Below, one piece after another: positions 27,283 through 39,587 of a stretch of DNA of 64,000 nucleotides. How positions within the stretch are numbered: the first letter of the stretch is position 1; the number at the start of each line of letters is the position of its first letter. The notes beneath the pieces are model-generated. The model made no database searches. It was not told the origin of the DNA and saw only the letters and a list, made by a program, of their open reading frames with translations. The position numbers were made by a program, and so were the translations under genes. Source of the DNA: Cryobacterium sp. MP_M3 (lineage in GTDB: Bacteria > Actinomycetota > Actinomycetes > Actinomycetales > Microbacteriaceae); assembly GCF_015752155.1 (NCBI RefSeq), contig NZ_JADOVI010000015.1:16568-80567 (forward strand), in the 5' to 3' direction.

Positions 27283-28245
27283 TCAGGCGAAAAGGTCGGA
27301 GATCCAGGAGACCTCGGCCGCGCTGGGCTGCCAGGCGGTCGCGGCATCCGCGTTCTGCTCGATCTGCTCCGGCCTGGTGGCGCCCGCGATGACGCTGCTC
27401 AGCCCGGGCTGGGCGAGCAGCCAGGCCAGGGTGGCCGCGAGCATGGTCACGTCCCTCTCGTCACACCAGTCCCGGTAGGCCTCGATCAGGTCCCACGGGG
27501 CGTCGTCGACCAGGTGACGCCGGATCATCATGATCCGGCTGTCGGCCGGGCCCCCGTCGCGGGAGAACTTGCCGGTGAGCAGCCCGTTGTAGAGCGGGAA
27601 GAACGGCAGGAACCCCAAGCCGTACGCGTTGACGGCCGGCAGCACCTCGTCCTCCGCGTCACGCACCAGGAGGCTGTATTCGTTCTGGGCGGAGATGAAC
27701 CGCGGATGCTGCGCGAGCCGGGCCGTGAACTCGGCCTCGGCGATCTGCCAGCCGGCCAGGTTGGAGTGGCCGATGTAGCGCACCTTGCCCTCGACGATCA
27801 GGTCGTCGAGGGTGTCGAGGGTCTCCTCGATCGGCGTATTCGGGTCGGGCTGGTGCAGCTGATACAGGTCGATCCAGTCCGTCTGCAGGCGCCGCAGCGA
27901 CCCCTCCACGGCGCGGCGGATGTAGCGGCGGGAGCCCCTGGCGTTCCAGTCCGGCCCGTTCTGGCCGTTCATGTCCATCCCGAACTTGGTGGCGAGCACG
28001 ATCTTGTCCCGGTTGCCGCGCAGGGCGTGGCCCATCAGGGTCTCGCTGAGGCCCCGCTCGGCACCGTAGATGTCGGCCGTGTCGAACAGGGTGACGCCCG
28101 CCGCGATGGCGGCATCGACCACCGCGGTGGTGCCGGCCTGCCCGGCCGTGGCGGTTCCGGCCCGGCCGAAGTTGTTGCAGCCGAGGCCGATCGTGGACAC
28201 CATTAGTCCGGACTTTCCGAGGGAGCGGTACTCGATCTCTGCCAT
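27283..28245 (-). CDS. Aldo/keto reductase
   Basis: TIM-barrel NADPH-dependent oxidoreductase of 320 aa. Catalytic tetrad: Asp and Tyr in DTADIYG, Lys in LATKFG, His in LYQLHQPDP. C-terminal cofactor motif VIAGATRPEQIEQN. It resembles the general stress / Gcy-like group, substrate unknown. The ATG at 28245 is set by TAGTCT-N6-ATG; an overlapping GTG one codon upstream is less likely. It lies upstream of, and in the same direction as, the tetR operon but has its own promoter. Confidence 0.92.
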   Translation of the reverse strand: MAEIEYRSLGKSGLMVSTIGLGCNNFGRAGTATAGQAGTTAVVDAAIAAGVTLFDTADIYGAERGLSETLMGHALRGNRDKIVLATKFGMDMNGQNGPDWNARGSRRYIRRAVEGSLRRLQTDWIDLYQLHQPDPNTPIEETLDTLDDLIVEGKVRYIGHSNLAGWQIAEAEFTARLAQHPRFISAQNEYSLLVRDAEDEVLPAVNAYGLGFLPFFPLYNGLLTGKFSRDGGPADSRIMMIRRHLVDDAPWDLIEAYRDWCDERDVTMLAATLAWLLAQPGLSSVIAGATRPEQIEQNADAATAWQPSAAEVSWISDLFA

Positions 28246-28251
28246 CACCCC

Positions 28252-28257
28252 AGACTA
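28252..28257 (-). promoter_or_regulatory. -10 of a leaderless promoter for the aldo/keto reductase
   Basis: TAGTCT, 6 nt before the ATG at 28245. Confidence 0.6.
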
Positions 28258-28302
28258 GGGCCGCACGCCTGTGCTAAACAGGAAACAATCAAAGGGGTGC
28301 CA

Positions 28303-29445
28303 GTGAGTCCACTCACGCTCGGAGTAATGTCTCGTTCCGGCAAGCCAAACGAGCGCCGGCTGCCCCTGCACCCGCAGCACCTGGAGCGGATCGATCCTGC
28401 CGTGCGCCGGCAGATCTTCCTCGAGGCCGGCTACGGCGAGCTGTTCGGCGTGTCCGACGCCCACCTCGCGCCGCTGGTGGGCGGCCTGCGCACCCGGGAC
28501 GAGCTCATCCGGGACTGCGACGTCATCCTCCTGGCCAAGCCGCTGCTGCGCGATGTCGCCGAGCTGCGCGACGGGCAGGTGCTCTGGGGCTGGCCGCACT
28601 GCGTGCAGGATGCCGCGCTCACCCAGCTGGCCATCGACAAGCGGCTGACCCTGATCGCGTTCGAGGCGATGAACCACTGGACCGGCGGCGGCGACTTCCA
28701 CCTGCACGTGCTGCACAAGAACAACGAGCTGGCCGGCTACTCCTCCGTGCTGCACGCCCTGGCGCTGACCGGGTCGACCGGCGACTACGGCCGCCGGCTC
28801 CGGGCCGCGGTGATCGGCTTCGGCGCAACGGCCCGGGGCGCGGTGACGGCGCTGAACGCCCTCGGCGTCTACGACGTGACCGTGCTGACCAGTCGCGACG
28901 TCACTGCGGTCAGTTCCCCGATCCACTCCGCGCAGATCGTGCAGCTCGAACACGGCTCGGGCCCGCACGAGAACTCAGCCCTGCCCGATGGCGCCCGGGT
29001 TCCCCTGCCGCAGTACCTCGCCGGCTACGACATCATCGTCAACTGCGTGCTCCAGGACCCGAACGCCCCGCTCGTCTTCCTGACCGACGACGACCTGCCG
29101 CTGCTCATGCCCGGCTCCCTGATCATCGACGTCTCCTGCGACTCCGGCATGGGCTTCTCCTGGGCGAAGCCCACGTCGTTCGACCACCCGACCTTCCCGG
29201 TCGGTGACAACGTGACCTACTACGCCGTCGACCACAGTCCCTCCTACCTGTGGAACTCCGCCACCTGGGAGATCAGCGAGGCACTGCTCCCCTACCTCCC
29301 GGAACTCCTCGGCGGTGCCGCGGCCTGGGACGCGAACGAGACCCTGCGGCGGGCGATCGAGATCCGCGAGGGGGTCATCCAGAACCCCGACATCCTGGCC
29401 TTCCAGCGGCGTTCCGGTGACTACCCGCATCCGCTCCTGGACTGA
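28303..29445 (+). CDS. N5-(carboxyethyl)ornithine synthase-like protein (alanine dehydrogenase / PNT superfamily)
   Basis: 380 aa with the alanine dehydrogenase / transhydrogenase N-terminal domain (KPNERRLPLHPQHLERI, then FLEAGYGELFGVSD) and a Rossmann domain with AAVIGFGATARGAVTALNALG. The segment NNELAGYSSVLHAL and C-terminal YYAVDHSPSYLWNSAT match the carboxyethylornithine synthase layout better than Ald or saccharopine dehydrogenase. That enzyme reductively condenses pyruvate with ornithine or lysine. GTG at 28303 is preferred since AAAGGGG lies 5 nt upstream; GTG at 28297 abuts it. Monocistronic. Confidence 0.75.
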   Translation: MSPLTLGVMSRSGKPNERRLPLHPQHLERIDPAVRRQIFLEAGYGELFGVSDAHLAPLVGGLRTRDELIRDCDVILLAKPLLRDVAELRDGQVLWGWPHCVQDAALTQLAIDKRLTLIAFEAMNHWTGGGDFHLHVLHKNNELAGYSSVLHALALTGSTGDYGRRLRAAVIGFGATARGAVTALNALGVYDVTVLTSRDVTAVSSPIHSAQIVQLEHGSGPHENSALPDGARVPLPQYLAGYDIIVNCVLQDPNAPLVFLTDDDLPLLMPGSLIIDVSCDSGMGFSWAKPTSFDHPTFPVGDNVTYYAVDHSPSYLWNSATWEISEALLPYLPELLGGAAAWDANETLRRAIEIREGVIQNPDILAFQRRSGDYPHPLLD

Positions 29446-29535
29446 CCACCCGGCGACGGCCATCCCTCCCCAGGCCCGGCCCGGGCGCGTTCCCGCCGTG
29501 TCCGAAACCCGCCAGAACAGGTCGGCGGCGCCGAC

Positions 29536-29541
29536 TACAGT
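29536..29541 (+). promoter_or_regulatory. -10 of a leaderless promoter for the ogt-tag operon
   Basis: TACAGT, 6 nt before the ATG at 29548. Confidence 0.65.
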
Positions 29542-29547
29542 CGAGAC

Positions 29548-30108
29548 ATGACCAGCATCGCACCCTCGTTGATTCGTCTCCCCAGCCCGATCGGCTGGCT
29601 CGAACTCACCGGCGATTCCGAGAGCATCCTCTCGCTCTCGATCGAACGCGCCGGCCACCTTCCGCTCGAGCAGTCGCCGGAGTCACCGTCACCGCTGCTC
29701 GAGCGCGCGGCGACCGAGCTCGCGGAGTATTTCGCCGGCACCCGCACCGGCTTCGACCTTCCGATTCGCCTCACCGGCGGCACCGCCTTCCAGCGGAGTG
29801 TGTGGCAGGGACTGGCCAGGCTCGGGTTCGGCGAGGTCATCTCCTACGGCGAGCTGGGTGCGTCGATCGGGCGGCCGGGCTCCGGCCGGGCCATCGGCGG
29901 CGCAGTCGGCGCCAATCCGGTGCCGATCCTGATCGGCTGCCACCGGGTGCTCGCCTCCAACGGGCGGATCACGGGCTACAGCGGCGGCAACGGCATCCCG
30001 ACAAAGGCGTGGCTGCTCGACCATGAGGGCATCCCGCATGTGGGAGCCGGGCCCGTGGGAGCCGGGACCCCGGGAACCGTCGCCCTCGCCTCGGAGACCG
30101 ACGCATGA
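29548..30108 (+). CDS. ogt: Methylated-DNA--protein-cysteine methyltransferase (Ogt/AGT)
   Basis: Suicide repair protein transferring O6-alkyl groups from guanine to its own Cys. The helix-turn-helix region (FQRSVWQGLARLGFGEVISYGELGASIG, about 80-108) and the acceptor motif GCHRV are present; the usual Pro before the acceptor Cys is Gly. An extra C-terminal Gly/Pro tail follows the active domain. 186 aa. It overlaps tag by 4 nt (ATGA), forming an alkylation-repair operon. Confidence 0.93.
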   Translation: MTSIAPSLIRLPSPIGWLELTGDSESILSLSIERAGHLPLEQSPESPSPLLERAATELAEYFAGTRTGFDLPIRLTGGTAFQRSVWQGLARLGFGEVISYGELGASIGRPGSGRAIGGAVGANPVPILIGCHRVLASNGRITGYSGGNGIPTKAWLLDHEGIPHVGAGPVGAGTPGTVALASETDA

Positions 30109-30683
30109 CCGCTCCCACGCCCGCCGTCGTCGACGACGGGCTCCCCCGGTGCGGCTGGGCCGGTTCCGACCCGGAGTACCGCCGGTACCACGACGAGGAG
30201 TGGGGCCGCCCGCTCCGGGACGACCGGCTCCTGTTCGAGAAGCTCTGCCTGGAGGGTTTCCAGGCGGGCCTGTCCTGGCTCACCATCCTGCGGCGACGCC
30301 CGGCCTTCCGCGCCGCCTTCTTCGACTTCGACGTCGACCGGGTCGCCGCGATGGACGAAGCGGATGTCGCCCGACTCGTCACCGACGCCGGCATCATCCG
30401 CCATCGGGGCAAAATCGAGGCGACCATCGGGAACGCCAGGGTCACCCGTGACCTCGGCGAGAGCCTCGCCACGCTGATCTGGAGTTTCGCGCCCGCGCCC
30501 CGCACCGAGAGGTTGTCCGGGCTCGGCGACATCCCCGCGGTCACACCGGAGTCCACGGCGCTCAGCCGGGAACTGCGCGCCCGCGGCTACCGCTTCGTCG
30601 GGCCGACCACCGTCTACGCCCTCATGCAGTCCGCCGGCCTGGTCGACGACCACGTCATCGGCTGCCACCGCGCCGCCGGCTGA
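30105..30683 (+). CDS. tag: DNA-3-methyladenine glycosylase I (Tag)
   Basis: Excises 3-methyladenine from alkylated DNA. The zinc ligands are Cys in RCGW, His in YHDEEWG and the C-terminal His and Cys in DDHVIGCHR. The helical core has the conserved FEKLCLEGFQAGLSW. 192 aa, typical. Translationally coupled to ogt. Confidence 0.95.
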   Translation: MTAPTPAVVDDGLPRCGWAGSDPEYRRYHDEEWGRPLRDDRLLFEKLCLEGFQAGLSWLTILRRRPAFRAAFFDFDVDRVAAMDEADVARLVTDAGIIRHRGKIEATIGNARVTRDLGESLATLIWSFAPAPRTERLSGLGDIPAVTPESTALSRELRARGYRFVGPTTVYALMQSAGLVDDHVIGCHRAAG

Positions 30684-30719
30684 TCCCCCGGCGGTGGTCC
30701 GTCGAGCACCGGCCCTCGG

Positions 30720-31718
<999 letters not shown>

Positions 31719-31737
31719 TGGCCGGATGGCGCCTCCG

Positions 31738-32505
31738 TCAGCCCTGGGACGCGCCGATCAGCTGGTCGACGACCAGGTCGAGTTCCCCGGCCGCGCCGGG
31801 ACGCAGCGTGAAGCCCGCCGACTCGGCCCAGTCGAGCAGCGCCGACACGCTGTCGAACGACTCCGATTGCTCGATCAGGGCGCGGCTGAACGCGCCCTTC
31901 GCGGTCTTGTTGAAGTGGTTGAGCGCCCGGGTGCGGCCGTCGGATGCCTGGGTGACGACCCGCAGGTAGAGCGAGTCCGACCGCACCGGGGCCGGGCCGA
32001 GGGCCGCGTACCCGGCCGAGCGGAGGTCGAGCAGGAGCCCGTCACCGCGCAGCGCCTTCCCGACCGGCCCGCTCCAGTGATTCTTCAGGGAGAGCTCCGG
32101 CAGCCGGGAATCGTGCGACAACCGGTAGGCGGGGATCAGGTCGAGGGCGCCGACCGGGCCGAACAGTGCGGACTGCACCCGCACATGCTCCCCAGCCCAG
32201 GCCCGCGCGGACGGGGTCAGGGTCGCGGAGTCCAGGGCGTCGTAGAGCACGCCGGTGTACCGGTCGAGCACCGGCATCGTCGCCGACGTCGCGAGGGTGC
32301 GGTTGCGACCGACCTCCGCCGCCTGGGTGCGGCCGAGCTTGAGGGCGGCCATCATGGCATCCGGATGCTTCGCCAGACCCACCAGCGCACGCACAAGTAC
32401 CCGCCGGCTGGAGTGCAGCGACGGGTACATGAGGGTGCGCAGGTCAAGCGGTGCGCCGGTGCCGCCGAGACGCTTGGTCTCGGACGGCGGCAGCAGGACT
32501 AGCAA
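31738..32505 (-). CDS. yaaA: YaaA family protein (DUF328, peroxide stress)
   Basis: 255 aa. It starts LLVLLPPSETKR and has YTGVLYDAL and a C-terminal LNHFNKTAKGAFSRAL, the YaaA pattern; E. coli YaaA limits free iron during peroxide stress. The best start is a TTG at 32505, 4 nt after the atpC stop, because the frame upstream overlaps atpC. No good ribosome site is visible, so translation is probably coupled to atpC at the end of the ATP synthase operon. Confidence 0.85.
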   Translation of the reverse strand: MLVLLPPSETKRLGGTGAPLDLRTLMYPSLHSSRRVLVRALVGLAKHPDAMMAALKLGRTQAAEVGRNRTLATSATMPVLDRYTGVLYDALDSATLTPSARAWAGEHVRVQSALFGPVGALDLIPAYRLSHDSRLPELSLKNHWSGPVGKALRGDGLLLDLRSAGYAALGPAPVRSDSLYLRVVTQASDGRTRALNHFNKTAKGAFSRALIEQSESFDSVSALLDWAESAGFTLRPGAAGELDLVVDQLIGASQG

Positions 32506-32509
32506 TCGG

Positions 32510-32773
32510 TTAGACGAGCCCCGCCTTGCGGGCGACGATGGTGACCACATTGTTGGCCACCGAGAGGAAGCCGTCCGCCGCCTGGGCGACGATCTTCTTC
32601 CCATCGGGCAGGGTCAGGCGGACCTCGCCGCTGGCCAGGATGGCCAGCATCGGCTCGTGGCCGGCGAGGATGCCGATCTCACCCTCCACGGTGCGGGCAA
32701 CGACCATGGTTGCCTCGCCGGACCAGACTTCCTGGTCCGCCGAGACGACGCTGACGTTGAGGGCCGCAGCCAT
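32510..32773 (-). CDS. atpC: ATP synthase epsilon subunit, lacking the C-terminal helical domain
   Basis: Central-stalk subunit of 87 aa consisting only of the beta-sandwich (LNVSVVSADQEVWSGEA to VTIVARKAGLV). The two-helix C-terminal inhibitory domain found in about 120-140 aa homologues is missing; the ORF simply ends. The start MAAALNV at 32773 lies 2 nt after the atpD stop. Confidence 0.93.
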   Translation of the reverse strand: MAAALNVSVVSADQEVWSGEATMVVARTVEGEIGILAGHEPMLAILASGEVRLTLPDGKKIVAQAADGFLSVANNVVTIVARKAGLV

Positions 32774-32775
32774 GG

Positions 32776-34257
<1,482 letters not shown>

Positions 34258-35160
34258 TTAGTTCTTGGCGGATGAGAGCGCTTCGGCTCCACCCACGATC
34301 TCGGAAATCTGCGAGGTGATCTCGGTCTGCCTGGCGTTGTTCGACAACCGGGTGAAGTCCTTGATGAGCTTGTCCGCGTTGTCGGAGGCCGACTGCATGG
34401 CCTTCTGGCGCGAGGCGTGCTCCGCCGCGGCGGACTGAAGCATGGCGTTGAAGATGCGGCTCTCGATGTAGACGGGAAGCAGCGCGTCGAGCACCGTTTC
34501 CACGTCGGGTTCGAACTCGTACAGCGGCAGGACCTGGCCTTCGCTGGGTTCCTCCACACCTTCGACGACCTCGAGCGGCAACAGGCGGACGACTTCTGGC
34601 ACCTGGGTGACCATGCTCACGAACCGGTTGTAGACCACGTGGATCTCATCGACGCCGCCGTCGTCGGCGTCCCTGAGGAACGCTTCCAGCAGTGCGTCGC
34701 TGATCTCCTTGGCCGTCTCGAACTGAGGCTGGTCGGTGGAACCGGTCCAGACCCGTTCCGACGGGCGGCGGCGGAAGTTGAAATAGGCCGAAGCCTTGCG
34801 CCCGACCAGGAAGTAGACGACATCCTTGCCCTGGGCCAGCAGGAGCTGGGTCAGGGACTCGGCTTCGCGCAGGGCCTGAGAGCTGAACGCCCCGGCAAGT
34901 CCGCGGTCGGACGCGAAGATGACCACCGCGGCCCGTTCGATTTTTTCCGGCTCGGTGGTGAGCACGTGCGCGACGTTGGTGTACGTTGCGACGGCCGATA
35001 CCGCCTGGGTGATCGATCGGGCGAACGGGGTGGACGCCGCGACTCGCGCCTTGGCCTTCTGGATGCGCGAGGCCGAGATCAACTCCATGGCCCGAGTGAT
35101 CTTCTTGGTCGTCTGGGCAGCCTTGATCTTCTGCCGGTAGACCCGAAGTTGCGCTCCCAT
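34258..35160 (-). CDS. atpG: ATP synthase F1 gamma subunit
   Basis: Rotor shaft, 300 aa. The N-terminal helix [21 protein letters not shown] and the C-terminal helix [19 protein letters not shown] form the coiled coil; the Rossmann-like middle has [20 protein letters not shown] lies 5-6 nt before the ATG. Confidence 0.97.
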   Translation of the reverse strand: MGAQLRVYRQKIKAAQTTKKITRAMELISASRIQKAKARVAASTPFARSITQAVSAVATYTNVAHVLTTEPEKIERAAVVIFASDRGLAGAFSSQALREAESLTQLLLAQGKDVVYFLVGRKASAYFNFRRRPSERVWTGSTDQPQFETAKEISDALLEAFLRDADDGGVDEIHVVYNRFVSMVTQVPEVVRLLPLEVVEGVEEPSEGQVLPLYEFEPDVETVLDALLPVYIESRIFNAMLQSAAAEHASRQKAMQSASDNADKLIKDFTRLSNNARQTEITSQISEIVGGAEALSSAKN

Positions 35161-35238
35161 GTGTCTCCTGTGCTTCCTTGTCTGTGGGTGAATGTGCCGG
35201 TGCGGCCGTTCGTGGGGCCCCGGAGGGCCCCAGTCTGC

Positions 35239-36876
35239 TTAGCGCCGGTGCTTCACGATCTTTTCCTGGTTGACGTCTTCGGCGGCAATCGCCTCGAACT
35301 CTTCCTTGCCGACCGAGGCGAGCGGCTTGCCCTCGCCGGTCTGGAATTCGCGCTTGAACTTGTCGACCTCGAGCTCGAGGGTCGCGACGGTGGCGTCGTC
35401 GAGCACGTTCGTCTCGCGCAGCGTCTTCAGGACGTCGGTGCTGCGACCGAGGTGGTCGAGCAGGCCGCGTTCGAACCGGAGCACGTCTTCGACCGGGACC
35501 TCGTCGAACTTACCCTTCGTTCCGGCCCAGATCGAGACGACCTGGTCTTCGACCGGGTACGGCGAGTACTGCGGCTGCTTGAGCAGTTCGGTCAGGCGGG
35601 CGCCGCGCGCGAGCTGGCGACGACTTGTCGCGTCCAGGTCCGACGCGAACATCGCGAAGGCCTCGAGCGAACGGTACTGCGCCAGTTCGAGCTTCAGCGT
35701 TCCGGAGACCTTCTTGATCGACTTGACCTGGGCGTCGCCGCCGACCCGCGACACCGAGATGCCCACGTCGACGGCGGGGCGCTGGTTGGCGTTGAAGAGG
35801 TCGGACTGGAGGAAGATTTGGCCGTCGGTGATCGAGATCACGTTGGTCGGGATGTACGCCGAGACGTCGTTCGCCTTGGTCTCGATGATCGGCAGACCGG
35901 TCATCGATCCGGCGCCGAGCGCGTCGGACAGCTTGGCGCAACGCTCGAGCAGGCGGGAGTGCAGGTAGAACACGTCGCCGGGGTACGCTTCGCGTCCCGG
36001 CGGGCGGCGCAGCAGCAGCGACACGGCTCGGTAGGCCTCGGCCTGCTTGGACAGGTCGTCGAAGACCACGAGCACGTGCTTGCCCTGGTACATCCAGTGC
36101 TGGCCGATGGCCGAGCCGGTGTACGGGGCGAGGTACTTGAAGCCGGCCGGGTCGGAGGCCGGGGACGCGACGATCGTCGTGAACTCCATGACTCCGGCGT
36201 CCTCGAGCGCGCCCTTGACGGCGGCGATCGTGGAACCCTTCTGACCGATGGCGACATAGATGCAGCGAACCTGCTTGTTCACGTCGCCGGAAGCCCAGTT
36301 GGCCTTCTGGTTGATGATCGTGTCGATCGCGATGGCGGTCTTGCCCGTCTGGCGGTCCCCGATGATCAGCTGTCGCTGGCCGCGGCCGATCGGGATCATC
36401 GCGTCGATGGCCTTGATGCCCGTCTGCATCGGCTCGTGCACGCTCTTGCGGTCCATGACCCCGGGAGCCTGCAGTTCGAGCGCGCGGCGGCCTTCCGACG
36501 CGATCGGGCCGAGGCCGTCGATCGGGGCGCCGAGCGGGTCGACGACGCGACCGAGGTAACCGTCACCGATCGGAACGGAGAGCACCTCACCAGTGCGGTG
36601 CACCTCCATGCCTTCGACGATTCCGGCGAACTCGCCGAGAACGACGACGCCGATCTCGTCTTCGTCGAGGTTCAGGGCGAGGCCCAGGGTGCCGTCGGCG
36701 AACTTGATGAGCTCGTTCGCCATCACGCTGGGAAGACCCTCGACGTGGGCGATCCCGTCGCCGGCCGTGGTGACGTAGCCAACCTCGTTCGTGGCGGTCT
36801 TGCTCGGCTCGTAGGACTTGACGAAGTCCTGGAGAGCGTCGCGGATCTCATCGGGGCTGATCGTTAGTTCTGCCAT
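35239..36876 (-). CDS. atpA: ATP synthase F1 alpha subunit
   Basis: Non-catalytic nucleotide-binding subunit, 545 aa. P-loop [26 protein letters not shown] and the arginine-finger region (SVSRVGG) are seen. The second of two adjacent ATG codons (36876) is chosen for spacing to GGGAAAG. The 87-nt gap to atpH is the second longest inside the operon. Confidence 0.98.
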   Translation of the reverse strand: MAELTISPDEIRDALQDFVKSYEPSKTATNEVGYVTTAGDGIAHVEGLPSVMANELIKFADGTLGLALNLDEDEIGVVVLGEFAGIVEGMEVHRTGEVLSVPIGDGYLGRVVDPLGAPIDGLGPIASEGRRALELQAPGVMDRKSVHEPMQTGIKAIDAMIPIGRGQRQLIIGDRQTGKTAIAIDTIINQKANWASGDVNKQVRCIYVAIGQKGSTIAAVKGALEDAGVMEFTTIVASPASDPAGFKYLAPYTGSAIGQHWMYQGKHVLVVFDDLSKQAEAYRAVSLLLRRPPGREAYPGDVFYLHSRLLERCAKLSDALGAGSMTGLPIIETKANDVSAYIPTNVISITDGQIFLQSDLFNANQRPAVDVGISVSRVGGDAQVKSIKKVSGTLKLELAQYRSLEAFAMFASDLDATSRRQLARGARLTELLKQPQYSPYPVEDQVVSIWAGTKGKFDEVPVEDVLRFERGLLDHLGRSTDVLKTLRETNVLDDATVATLELEVDKFKREFQTGEGKPLASVGKEEFEAIAAEDVNQEKIVKHRR

Positions 36877-36963
36877 CATCTTCCCTTTCCCGTACGGGGT
36901 GTACAGGTTCTGTCTGAAACGAAACGTTGCCGCTTCGAGGTTTTCGTTCCGGTTGACCGTAGG

Positions 36964-37761
36964 TCAGCCGGCAAGCTGGAGTCTCAAATCCTTGAGGCGG
37001 GTGGCGATGCTGCCATCGATGACATCGTCGCCGATCTGCACGCGCACCCCGCCGACGAGCGACGGGTCCACGACCAGGTTGATCGTGAGCTTGCGCCCGT
37101 AACGCGTGGACAGGTTGGTGCGCAGCCGGTCGAGCTGGGCCGGCGCCAGCGAAGTCGCCGACGTGACGGTCGCGATCGAGGCGCCCGACTGGTCGGCCAC
37201 CACGGATGCCGCGTACCGGAGCAACTCGCCGATCCGGCGTCCGCGCGGCTGCTGCACGAGGTGCCGCACGATCACGAGGGTCTGGTCGGTCACCTTGCCG
37301 GTGAGGATGGAGTCGACGAGCCCGACCTTGGCACGCGGCGCGCCGAGCTTGCTCGCGAGAGCCAGCTCGAGTTCCGCGTTCGCGGCGACGGTCGCACCGA
37401 ACGAGAAGAGTTCGGCCTCGACCACTCCGGCGACGGCGGCCGAGGATGCGGCGCACCGCAGGCCCAGGTCTTCGATCCCGGCGAGCAGGTCAGTGTGACT
37501 GGACCAGCGCGCCGCGGTCACGGCTTGCAGCAGGTCGAGTGCGAAAGGCGTGACCGCGGGGCCGAACACCTGGGCGACGAGGGCCGCCTTGGGTGCGGCA
37601 TCCGCTGCCAGGTCGACGAGCGCCGACAGGAGCTGCGAGGACTCTCCGATGACGCGGCCCGCGTTCAACAGGCTTTCCCCGGTCGCCAGATCGGCCGTGC
37701 CGCCGTGGGCGGCCAGTGCCGCTCGCGACGAGGCCAAAGCTTCTCTGGTGGCGCTTCCCAT
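36964..37761 (-). CDS. atpH: ATP synthase delta subunit
   Basis: Peripheral-stalk subunit linking b to F1, 265 aa. The N-terminal part is helical and Ala-rich; the C-terminal OSCP-type motif LVVDPSLVGGVRVQIGDDVIDGS is diagnostic. The length is the actinobacterial long form. Start overlaps the atpF stop (TAATG). Confidence 0.95.
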   Translation of the reverse strand: MGSATREALASSRAALAAHGGTADLATGESLLNAGRVIGESSQLLSALVDLAADAAPKAALVAQVFGPAVTPFALDLLQAVTAARWSSHTDLLAGIEDLGLRCAASSAAVAGVVEAELFSFGATVAANAELELALASKLGAPRAKVGLVDSILTGKVTDQTLVIVRHLVQQPRGRRIGELLRYAASVVADQSGASIATVTSATSLAPAQLDRLRTNLSTRYGRKLTINLVVDPSLVGGVRVQIGDDVIDGSIATRLKDLRLQLAG

Positions 37762-38312
37762 TACTTAGCTGCTTTCTCCGAGGCCTCAAGGTCGGCCAGG
37801 AAACGGTCGACAATGGCGCTGGCCTTCGCGTCGTCGGTCAGGCTCTCGCCGATGACACCCGACGCGAGGTCGATGGCCAGGGTACCGACTTCGGAACGCA
37901 GGGACACGACGGCCGCCTGACGCTCTGCTTCGATCTGGACCTTGGCGCTCGCGGTGACGCGGGCGGCTTCGGCAACGGCCTGTTCGCGGTGCTCTGCGAC
38001 GATCTTCTGGCCGTCCGCACGGGCGACCTCACGGATCTTGCCGGCCTCGGCGCGAGCGTCGGCAAGCTGGGCCGTGTACTGCTCGAGAGCGGCTTCAGCC
38101 TTTCGCTGCGCGTCGTCTGCCTTGGCGATGTTGCCTTCGATGGCTTCGGCGCGCTCGTCGAGGAGTTTCTGCATCCTCGGAAGAACGAGCTTCCAGAAGA
38201 AGAACAGAATCACGACGAAGATCAGACCGGACCAGATTATGTCGTAGAGCTCCGGGAGAAGCGGGTTGCGCGTCTCGGTCTCCGCTGCAGCTGCAATCAC
38301 TGCGTTAAACAT
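37761..38312 (-). CDS. atpF: ATP synthase Fo b subunit
   Basis: 183 aa. One transmembrane helix (about 28-45, SGLIFVVILFFFWKLVLP) and a long charged coiled coil (RMQKLLDERAEAIEGNIAKA and on) form the stator stalk. Confidence 0.96.
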   Translation of the reverse strand: MFNAVIAAAAETETRNPLLPELYDIIWSGLIFVVILFFFWKLVLPRMQKLLDERAEAIEGNIAKADDAQRKAEAALEQYTAQLADARAEAGKIREVARADGQKIVAEHREQAVAEAARVTASAKVQIEAERQAAVVSLRSEVGTLAIDLASGVIGESLTDDAKASAIVDRFLADLEASEKAAK

Positions 38313-38341
38313 CGTGCCTCCTGACTAGAGAGAAAAGAGGA

Positions 38342-38623
<282 letters not shown>

Positions 38624-39412
38624 TTAGTGTTCCTCAGCCAGCGCGAGCTGGATGTAGACAGCGGTGAGCAGAGCGAAAATGTAAGCCTGGAGGAGGGCGA
38701 TCAGCACTTCGAAGAGCGTGAACGCGAACCCGAAGACAAGGGTGCCGGCTCCGAAGAGCTTGAAGCCGCCGTCTGCGGTGAAGAAGAAGAACTGGGTGGC
38801 GCTGAAGAAGAGCACCAGGAGGAGGTGTCCGACGATCATGTTCATCAGCAGTCGCAGCGTCAGCGTGACCGGGCGGACCAGGAACGTCGAGATGAACTCG
38901 ATCGGGGTCACGATGATGTACAGGAACGGGGGCACGCCTGGGGGGAACAGGGCGTTGCGGAAGAAGTTGCCCGGGTTCTTCTTGACGCCGGCGTAGATGA
39001 ACGCGACGTAGGCGATGACGGCCAGCACGAGCGGCACGCCGATCACGCTGGTCCCGGCGATGTTGAGGAACGGCAGCGGGCCGGTGATGTTCATGAACAG
39101 CACCATGAAGAAGATCGTCGTGATCAGCGGCAGGAAACGCTTGCCGTCCTTCTTGCCGAGGATGTCCTCGGCAATGTTGACCCGGGCGAAGTTGAGGCCC
39201 AGTTCGACGATGCTCTGGAATCGGGTCGGGATGACCGTCATCCGGCGGGTGCCGAGCCAGAAGACGAGGAGCAGCACGGCCACCGCGAGGAAGCGGATGA
39301 GCATGATGCGGTTGATTTCGAAGGGGGAACCCGCGAACAGAACAGCTTCAGGGAAGAATTCGTTGATCGACGGACCGTGGAACTCACCGTCACCGGTGGC
39401 AGACGGGAGCAT
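38624..39412 (-). CDS. atpB: ATP synthase Fo a subunit
   Basis: Membrane channel subunit, 262 aa with five to six helices. It has the essential Arg in FLVRPVTLTLRLLMNMIVGHL and the N-terminal GEFHGPSINEFFP typical of actinobacteria. The ATG at 39412 has no ribosome site. An in-frame CTG at 39436 has AGGAG 6 nt upstream and would give MLETAVSLMLPS; it may be the true start. Confidence 0.95.
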   Translation of the reverse strand: MLPSATGDGEFHGPSINEFFPEAVLFAGSPFEINRIMLIRFLAVAVLLLVFWLGTRRMTVIPTRFQSIVELGLNFARVNIAEDILGKKDGKRFLPLITTIFFMVLFMNITGPLPFLNIAGTSVIGVPLVLAVIAYVAFIYAGVKKNPGNFFRNALFPPGVPPFLYIIVTPIEFISTFLVRPVTLTLRLLMNMIVGHLLLVLFFSATQFFFFTADGGFKLFGAGTLVFGFAFTLFEVLIALLQAYIFALLTAVYIQLALAEEH

Positions 39413-39541
39413 CAGGCTTACGGCGGTTTCTAGCAGCGCTTTCTCCTGGTTCGGGGCGGGGAGCTCTGCTCTCGCGATGACGAATGGTGGGCTGGGCTGC
39501 CCAGCACGAAGGCACGAGCAACGCGGGGCGAACCGGTCATT

Positions 39542-39547
39542 ACCCTA
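39542..39547 (-). promoter_or_regulatory. Possible -10 for the atpBEFHAGDC genes
   Basis: TAGGGT on the minus strand about 100 nt before atpB, in the 151-nt gap after the atpI-like gene, the largest gap in the operon. Confidence 0.35.
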
Positions 39548-39587
39548 CCAAGGAATGGGGCCGGCGGGCTAATCGTGGCGGCACATT

